Source: Phytophthora hibernalis
Taxonomy: Eukaryota > Oomycota > Peronosporomycetes > Peronosporales > Peronosporaceae
Length of the DNA stretch: 64,000 nucleotides
Direction of reading: 5' to 3'
Assembly (NCBI GenBank): GCA_012656075.1
Contig: JAAKBF010000060.1
Coordinates: 1-64,000, forward strand
Both the position numbers and the translations under genes were made by a program. This document shows positions 56,981-64,000 of this stretch, piece after piece; the stretch's first letter is position 1, and each line of letters starts with the position of its first letter. The notes under the pieces are model-generated. The model was not told the DNA's origin, searched no databases, and saw only the letters and a program-made list of their open reading frames with translations.

Positions 56981-59345
56981 ATGAGAACCCGTCGTACTCA
57001 ACAACTGCCTTCAATTCCGAGCATGTACGTGGACACGTTGGTAGCGTTCGCTCCATCGAAGGAAGAGCTTATCATACAGAAGAAGACGTATGTGGGGGTC
57101 GGGAATGCTTACTTGGTGGGAAGGGTGTGCCGAACCGTGAAGAACTCGATGTTCCAGATACACTGGTCGGATTCTCAGTTTCAGACAGAACCACGTCGAG
57201 ATAATGAATTTGTGTGCAGTGCAACGCGCTGCACGCAAGCACTCCAAGCCTGGGGTGGGGTCGACTTTGCGAAGTTGATGAGAGTGAGGAAGTTCGCATT
57301 GATGCCGATATGTAGCAGTTGATAGATTGCTCCAATGTTTTTGACCCGCCTATAGAGCTACTGATAACACTGGCAGAAGTTGAAGCGATCAAGAACATGC
57401 GTTTCGAACCTGGAACTGAATGTGTTATGCCAACTGATTTGTATCGACATGGAGAAGGCACAACAAAGATAAGAATAAGACCTGAGTTCAATCATTTGTT
57501 TGAACAGTCCGCTTCGTCAGTTTTTTTGCGTACATCCCAGTATCATTTTGGCAACAAGTGGTTGGACTGTCAAATTCCTATGCACGACTGCGCACGATTG
57601 GATCAACAAAGCCATTCTCACTCGACGAAGTCTTGAAATGTATTGGCATCCTGTTCTATATGTTTTTGCTAAACAAAGGCGAGTATGCGAATTATTGGGG
57701 TGCCCCACAGTGCTTCCTAAAATATATGGTACTAACAATATATTGCCATAATATGCGGCGCATAATTGATTTCCTGAGCAAGATGATACCCTACAATAAT
57801 TGATTGTTCAACCCAGTTACTTGACGAATTTTACCCAATCACGAGTACGAAAAACTGGATTTTGACCAATGAAATCATCCAATAAAAATTGCAAGAATTG
57901 ATGTTTCAATCTTCGTTTTCAGATGCAATAATTGAGGGTGGGCTATAGACCACCCTCCGCTTCCATAGTATTTTAGGAAGCACTGGTGACCAAGTGGAGA
58001 ACACCATCTTTGGAGTAAGTTCGGTTGGTCTCGAACAAGTTATGTCGCTTTGACGCTTCAAGGAGCTGCGAAAATGCTTCTGTTTTCAATTCGTCGATCC
58101 CAATGCTTCCCACCACGATCAGGCTGCAAGAATCCGACCATTGCTAAATCTACTGAAGATAACAGGCTCCAAGTACGTTGAAGTCGGGCGCGATGTTGCA
58201 CTTGACGAAGCAAGCGTTGCGTGTCACTCAAAGTTTGGCAAACCACTGATTGTGTATAATCCTATGAAATCTACGGGTAAGTACCATTTTCGGATCTACA
58301 TGCTATGCTGCGTTACATCATGGATTTCGCTGAATTTTCGACTTTATTGTCTGAGCGATATCACTGACCGCTTGGATGGAGTGACGGCACCAGACGAGAT
58401 CCAGGCATTGAGCGAGGAAATTGCAAGGTCTTCCTACATCCGGCAATGTGTGATGGAAGTGGCGCGGCCACTTTACTGTACCTGGCGAATCATCAACTCA
58501 GACAACTACTACAGCTCGGTGCAGCTACTTCTCGGACTGCGTATCAAGGGTCTCTATTCTCGTGGAACAGTACGTAAAACTAGCGCACATTTTCCTAAGC
58601 ATGTTCTGGAAAAATATTGCACTCGTGGAGCTTCACGTCAAGGCGTGTCAGTTGATCAAACAATGGTGGCGGCGTCGTGGTTTGATAGTGCTGCTGTCAC
58701 AGTGATCTCAAATGCGGATGATTCTACGCTGACTACTGTGGATCGTCAAGTCCGTGCTGAAAAGAAGAGTTTTACAGCCCCAGCATGCATCAAGCAGTAT
58801 AACACCCACATGCAGGGTGTTGAGCGTCTCAACCAAATTAGAGCACGGTTTTCTTTGGCCGATGGCCACTCCTTCAAGTGGCACCAGAAGTTGGATATTG
58901 CGCTTGTTGATGTAGCATGTGCGAACGCTTATCTGACCCAGAAATTGACCGTGGATCTGAGTGGAGCTCGGGACTCGCACCTAGACTTTATTGTGCAGCT
59001 GATATGCGAGCTGTTGTCGGATAAATAGAAGGAGACACAAAGTGAGCGACGAATGTTCTACGCAGACGCAGGCACCGGCAATATGACTGACCATTTGTCT
59101 CCTGCAAGCACAGTGTGGGTTGCTGATGGTAGTGGGGTCTAAACGCGTCAGAGGGTCCACAACAGCGGTGTTCAGCAGTATCGTCGAAGCAGTATTACAA
59201 AGATATGAACCGAAAACGGCGGAAGTGTGTCGTGTGCAGATGGGAGGAGAGATACGCGACAGAGGTTATGGACGTCTGCGTTCTGCACAATGTCTCTCTT
59301 TACCAAAATGTAAACACATGCCCCAGACCACGTGAGCCTGCTGGA
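56981..59345 (+). pseudogene. piggyBac transposase, interrupted by a MITE
   Basis: In several frames: an N-terminal module (MYVDTLVAFAPSKEELIIQK, VGNAYLVGRVCRTVKN), then ITLAEVEAIKNMRFEPGTE, then SLDEVLKCIGILFYMFLLNK and GEYANYWG (57,650-57,700). After the MITE, DQVENTIFGVSSVGLEQVM is followed by the catalytic half: VALDEASVACHSKFGKPLIV (first D), IINSDNYYSSVQLLLGLRIK (second D), and MQGVERLNQIRARFSLADGH (third acidic position region). The Cys-rich C-terminal zinc domain reads RRKCVVCRWEERYATEVMDV (about 59,215). piggyBac enzymes excise and insert at TTAA. Frame breaks include one near 57,525 in a T run. The 58,141-59,028 portion is one open frame of 295 codons. Confidence 0.85.
57708..57985. 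mobile_element. hAT-type MITE inserted in the piggyBac transposase
   Basis: A 278-base insertion lies between the codons for YWG and DQVE. Its ends are inverted repeats of about 22 bases starting CAGTGCTTCCTAAAATA on both strands (57,708-57,729 and 57,963-57,985). Eight-base flanks GTGCCCCA (57,700-57,707) and GTGACCAA (57,986-57,993) agree at six of eight positions. CAGTG ends with an 8-bp duplication are the hallmark of hAT elements. There is no coding capacity. Confidence 0.8.
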
Positions 59346-59569
59346 AAAAGCTTCATCGCTTTATCTGCCCAAGATACACTTTTCGCGAACTGGAAAGCTG
59401 CGCACAAGCTCGCCTTTGTACAAGATCAACATAGGTAATAAAAGCACTGGACCCCACAATGGTGGAAATCCAAGCAGTGATCGAACTGCTGTGCTTTCAA
59501 AAAATTTGAAGCGACCTTCACTTGTTCTTGCGTCGTGGATAAGTAAGAGCACATCAAAAAGAACATGTA

Positions 59570-61448
59570 ACGTGGTTTACCAATTCATGGACCTTGACAA
59601 GTTCATGAACTGAGCCGGATATTGCCCAATCATATCCTCGTATTTTGGAGCCGACCACTATGATTGGTTCTACAATTTATTTACCAGTTCATGACCTTCC
59701 GATTTTTCTTTGCACTCTCTTCGATATCTTCCCCCATTCGACGGAGGAGATGAAGGCATGCTACACGGTAAAGCAGTTAGAGGAAGCGATCGAGCGCGTT
59801 CTTGCAGGGAAACCCTGACCGCTGTAGCTGACTCATCACCAGTGTCGTTATCAACACTTAAACGTCGAGTCGCAGCGTGCAAAGTAGGTCGTGTTGTTGA
59901 ACGTCAACGTCCAGGGCCTGCTCTGACACTGCCTGCTGCGAGCGAAGCAGTCATCGTCACGTGGATTGCGGCAATGCAGCGGCGATTGGTGCCCGTGCAT
60001 CCGTGGGAGGTCCTCCAGGCTGCAAACGACGTGCACCATATGATCCGCGCAACCTGCGCTCCGTCAAGGACCTGACCTCCGGCTGGTACAACCGCTTCAC
60101 AGATCGCCATCCTGAGCTGTCATTACGTGCGTCTGAGCCCCTCGCGCGTGCTCGAAATGAGGCAGACACGTCTGGTTTGGGCAAACTGTCCTACGAGCTG
60201 ACGAAGCTGGTTATTATCCATAATATCGACGGCAGCCGCATCTGGAATATGGATGAGACTAGCTTCCTCAGCAAGCACCAATCGAGTACTGTGCTTGCCG
60301 TTCGTGGCTCGTCCAACGTGTGGACAAAGTCCACTGAGTCAGCATTCCACCTGTCTGTTGTTGCAGCCGTGAGTGCAGATGGTCGTGCGGCACCGCCGCT
60401 TTATATTTTACCCGACAAAACTGTCAGGCGCACAGCTCTGGACGGCTGCCACATTCCTAATTCTGGAATTCATACGGCGGCCAAAGGATTTCTCAATGCT
60501 GTCATTTTCGACAGATGGATTAAACATTTTTCCGATGGGATTGGCGCTGACATTGCCCGTCCGATCGTGCTTGTTTGCGATGGATGTTCATCACACATGG
60601 GGGCTTCTGCTGTGAGCGAAGCTCGAACTTATGGCATTATCCTGGTTTTTCTTCCGGCTAACGCGACTCATTTAGTCGAGCCACTGGATGTGGCCGTGTT
60701 TAAGGGGTTCAAGCATGAAGTCCGTAAGCTGTTGAGGCGCGTCACCATCTCGAAAAAGAGGCGGTTGCTATCGCCAGTCGAGCGTACAAGGACAAGATCA
60801 TGACTAACAAAAAGACGATCAAAAATGGCTTTCGGACATGCGGAATTTTCCCGCTCTCTCTGCCAAACATGGAAGCGAGGCTCGGCAACTGTAACAATGG
60901 GGCATCGTGCGAGGTGAGGTTGGACTCTCAAGCTGGTTGCGAGTGAGAGAAGAGGCGAGACAGCACATCCTGACACTTCCGCCATCACCACTAAGAAAGA
61001 AAAGCTCGCGGAAGACAGCTGATGCCAGCCAGCAAATCCTGCGCAAGAGAGATTTGCTGGTGACACCTTTACGCAAAAAGAAAGACAAAAAGCGGTCTCG
61101 AAGCGCCACAGCCGATTCATGAGGTGGCGGACGACAGCGCGGAACGAGTGTCTGCTCCTGGGCCATGGCTGCTGGAGAGCGCGCTGGTATGATTTTATAT
61201 GAGAGTTTGTATGGAGGCCATGGTTTATCAACTGGTCAGTGCGTAATAAAAATATATATTACCGCTTTGTTTGCTCTGACGCCGTGAGCTCAAAATTTGA
61301 CTCAAAGTATTACAAATACCCTTAAAAATCAGAGCTCTCGCTTCTGATTGGTTGTGTACCGCACTTGTCCCATGTGCTCAAAAATTGGGTCGTCACAAGT
61401 GATTTCTCATGAGCTGCTACTGGCGGTTCATGAATTGGTAAACCACGT
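59570..61448 (+). mobile_element. pogo/Tigger-like DNA transposon with TIRs and TA duplication
   Basis: Inverted ends ACGTGGTTTACCAATTCATG at 59,570-59,589 and its complement at 61,429-61,448, flanked by TA at 59,568-59,569 and 61,449-61,450. Length is 1,879 bases, enclosing one transposase. TA duplication and a DDE_1 transposase fit the Tc1/mariner-pogo group. Confidence 0.85.
59710..61122 (+). pseudogene. pogo-like transposase, two or more frame breaks
   Basis: The N-terminal DNA-binding part (SCRETLTAVADSSPVSLSTL, ASEAVIVTWIAAMQRRLVPV) is in one frame to about 60,040. The main part (59,961-60,803 frame) has VKDLTSGWYNRFTDRHPELS and the catalytic DDE_1 motifs RIWNMDETSFLSKH (first D), PIVLVCDGCSSHM (second D) and NATHLVEPLDVAVFKGFK (third D). 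Near 60,755 a run of five A is one short; the continuing frame gives EAVAIASRAYKDKIMTNKKT and FRTCGIFPLSLPN. A basic tail ends near 61,122. All three catalytic acids are intact. Confidence 0.8.
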
Positions 61449-61450
61449 TA

Positions 61451-61675
61451 TCTTGATCTCGCTATTGAAATGATGTCAACTGCAGACAACTCAACTTGGT
61501 CACAAAGCATGTATATATCTTGCTTTTACTAAAGAAATGGTGTCAACTGCAGACAACTCAACTTGGTCACAAAGCACGTATATATCTTGCTTTTACTAAA
61601 GAAATGATGTATCAATGCATAAAACTCAACTTGGACACAAAATATGCATATATCTTGATTTTAGTATGGAAATGA
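61451..61675. repeat. Tandem repeat, 67-bp unit, about 3.3 copies
   Basis: Units begin at about 61,474, 61,541 and 61,608 (spacing exactly 67). The consensus includes TGTCAACTGCAGACAACTCA and TATATATCTTGCTTTTACTA. The third copy is diverged. The repeat starts directly next to the pogo TIR. Confidence 0.85.
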
Positions 61676-62044
61676 AGCTACTTCGCTTTGTAGATGGACA
61701 CCCGTTGCGAATCATCCTTCCAGCTGCAAGGAAGCTGCAACTCTTTCTCAAGTTCAAATGACAAACAGAATTCATCGAGACATGAATACTTCTGTCTTGG
61801 GCAAAATATCACGCAGCTCACGAGAATGCGCAGCAGTACCATTCCACAAAGCTCCCCGTCACGTTTTCCACAACACAAGGTTCAATTAGTACATTGTTCC
61901 AGTAGATGACTGTAGCATTCGTAAACGGTGGGGTCTAGGAATTATGGATGTTCGGCACGTCTTTGCAATAAAATTTTACTCGGCCGCGAAGGCGATTCCA
62001 TGTGCCCTATCAGTCGTAGTTTTCATGGCTAGGTCATTCAGGTC
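61676..62044. other. No supported feature
   Basis: A 71-codon plus frame and a 66-codon minus frame overlap here; neither is convincing. Confidence 0.4.
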
Positions 62045-62893
62045 TCAACGCCGCTCAATACCGATTGATTTGTAAGCGTTAGTGCCCCGCGCAACTTGTG
62101 CCACGATATTACCAACTCCTAACCCGATATCTAGGAATAGAGCATGTCCATCAAGCGGTCCAAGCTCTTCCAACACCATCGTGACCCCCTCCGGCAAAAT
62201 TTCACCATTATTACGCTGTGGATCATTGAGGTCTCGTGTGACCACTTCGCGAGACGCAGCTGCAAACAGATCAGACACCGCTCGCTCAACACTGGAAGGA
62301 TACAACGCTGGTGACCTTGGTGTCATCGATAGTGCCGATCAATTAGTCGTGGATTCGCGAGTACGTGGCTCCTCGTCAGAATTTTCAGAGGAAGATGCGG
62401 GAACTGGAATCCGCTGCGGAGGACAACTTGTTACAGATGCAGTAGGAAGGTATCTTGGGAGATGAGGGAAAGCAAGTTGTACGGGAGGCTCCGGTGGTGT
62501 TTGGCGGTCTAGAGACGGTGTGGTGGTCGCAGTTTAGGTCAATAGCGCAAGCGATCTTGGGGGAATGCTTGTAGTCGTAGCATTCGTATCTTGTCCAGCA
62601 GCTTGCTCACGAAGCTGACGCATTACAGCAGGCGGTCGTCGACGTGGCCGGTGAACCGAAGTGGAAGCTGGGTGGAAATCGATGTAGATCGTTCCCCAAG
62701 TTCGTATTAGAGTTCTCAATCGGCGCTGGAGTGCTGCGGCGGTGTGTCCAGTGCGGCGCATGCGATGGGCCACATCTTGCCATGAAATACGGGCCCCTCC
62801 ATCCACGAAAGAACGCACTCGTTGCACCAATTCCATGTCGTCTTCAAAACTGAAGCTTGTACGCATGATGCGCCGAAATGAAAAATATGCCAA
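62045..62893 (-). pseudogene. SANT plus DOT1-like methyltransferase, truncated
   Basis: On the minus strand the N-terminal frame (62,893-62,534) holds FSFEDDMELVQRVRSF, ISWQDVAHRMRRTGHTAAAL and RRLRTLIRTWG, a Myb/SANT-like helical module. After a frame change, 62,326-62,045 gives NGEILPEGVTMVLEELGPLD and ALFLDIGLGVGNIVAQVARG, the SAM-binding D-x-G-x-G-x-G motif in the form used by DOT1-like histone lysine methyltransferases. A TGA follows SIGIERR, before the rest of the catalytic domain, so it is inactive. The family recurs in oomycete genomes, possibly amplified with transposons. Confidence 0.65.
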
Positions 62894-64000
62894 GCAAAAT
62901 CGAATGACTTCAGTTTACTATCCAACTTGAAAGATGCTGACTGATGCATGAAGGTAGCCAGGGCGAGGAAGATGGGGAGTAAGGATTTTTGTGCGAACTT
63001 CAACGACACGTAGGCTGTGTCACAAGAAAATCGCATTTATGTTGACTTTGGCTGACGCAATCTCGCCCAAATTCGGACTTAACCGCATATTTTGCAGTGA
63101 TGTTTGCTACACAATGCAAACTATTCAAGAGCTCGGGAGACCATCATGCCAGGTAAGCGATTGGTAGTAACAAAAGTAGGTGGGAGCTTGGTTGAAGTTC
63201 TGTCAAGGGGGTCACTGTCCTCGCAGGTTTTGACTCGAGCATCAAGGGAGTGACACGAAGTGGCTGTGGATTTTCCCAGCCGCTGAGTTTGACTGTCTGA
63301 TGGAATATTTGGACTGGATGAGTGGAGAAAGATACAGTATGACGTCAGTGTGTAATGTGTGACAAGAGACCGTTGGGAATGAAGTGGACTAAATGTGCAA
63401 GCCAAGGATGGGCCCACAGGTCGGGAGGTGTCCATCGGATGAGGCCTCATTCGGTGAGATTACAATACACCATGTCCGGACCGCCGATTCCCTGAAAGAG
63501 GACAACCTAAGGTATAAAGGGCTCTCGGCGAATGTATCCCGAGCAGCAGCCTGCCTTGACTTGGTTCGAAGCACCAAACAAGATCCATCAACAACCCAAT
63601 GGCATTATGCTAACATCAATACACACGTGACCGCCGTGAGCGATACGAATTCCAGCATTCAAGTACAAGCTTCGAGGATCATATCTCACTGGATGATGTT
63701 CCACTGGATGGAGGATACTCCCGAAGAGATTCCCAATCCAGAACCAACACCCCCAAAATGAAGATGTACCATGTATTGAACGACCAAGAATCATGAAGAT
63801 AACCTGAACGAGCCAAGATCGACGAAGACATCCTGGATGAAGGTCGGACTCGGTGAAGGGTCGGTTCCATTATATCTTTCCACGGAACTGTACCCATGCG
63901 TCATCACCATCAAATGATGTGTGGCCCTGTACCCAGATGCTCAATGATGTGTGAGTGCACAAGAAGTTCGCCATCATCCATTCACATAGTGAAATCAAGT
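62894..64000. other. No confident gene; one hypothetical frame
   Basis: A 122-codon plus frame (63,393-63,761) with VSRAAACLDLVRSTKQDPST and a Pro-rich end has no recognised domain; it could be a transposon relic. The rest shows nothing. Confidence 0.35.

Noticed and set aside
57708..57985. An intron in the piggyBac transposase
   Set aside because: Ends are CAGTG inverted repeats with 8-bp duplications and not GT-AG.
1..64000. CRISPR arrays, tRNA and rRNA genes
   Set aside because: No direct-repeat/spacer arrays and no tRNA-like or rRNA sequences were recognised; the sequence is eukaryotic.

Overview
This window looks like an oomycete nuclear genome, most probably Phytophthora. The reasons are short GT-AG introns, initiator-type core promoters of the GCTCATT...CA(A/T)TT kind directly upstream of several genes, GC-rich coding sequence between AT-rich spacers, and transposon families characteristic of these genomes (chromodomain Ty3/gypsy, Crypton, pogo-like, piggyBac, MULE). 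Family calls are made by reading translations by eye; no database search was possible.

Layout. (1) 1-12,208 is one long Ty3/gypsy retrotransposon with both LTRs. It has a decayed gag-pol on the + strand (zinc knuckles, protease, RT, two successive RNase H domains, internally deleted integrase, chromodomain) and an extra coding region in antisense between pol and the 3' LTR. Its 3' LTR cuts into the 3' end of a Crypton-like tyrosine recombinase pseudogene (to 13,947, - strand). (2) 14,517-35,746 is a compact host-gene island: a secreted EGF-repeat protein (+), a RAD51C homologue (-), a mitochondrial protein with a PEPCK-like N-terminal domain (+) sharing a 180-bp bidirectional promoter with RAD51C, a TRIAP1/Mdm35-type twin CX9C protein with an unusual charged tail (-), a double PH-domain protein (+), two tandem sterol-glucosyltransferase-like genes (+), the second with two GT domains, and two SLC1-type symporters arranged head to head. 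(3) 35,747-64,000 is a transposon graveyard: a truncated Crypton with a GCR1_C-like tail, a pogo-like DDE transposase, an intron-containing MULE, LINE fragments, a second gypsy on the - strand that has lost RT and carries an AT-rich TIR insertion, a 100-bp hairpin, a piggyBac transposase interrupted by a hAT-type MITE, a complete pogo/Tigger-like element with TIRs and TA duplication, a 67-bp tandem repeat, and a truncated SANT/DOT1-like methyltransferase pseudogene.

How it fits together. The host genes do not form a single pathway. They are unrelated housekeeping and transport genes packed closely, with two local duplications (glucosyltransferases, symporters), between repeat-rich flanks, which is the gene-island/repeat-desert arrangement known from Phytophthora. 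Many otherwise conserved reading frames, in host genes and transposons alike, are broken by single-base losses, often in homopolymer runs. That pattern must be separated from real pseudogenisation before any gene here is called dead.
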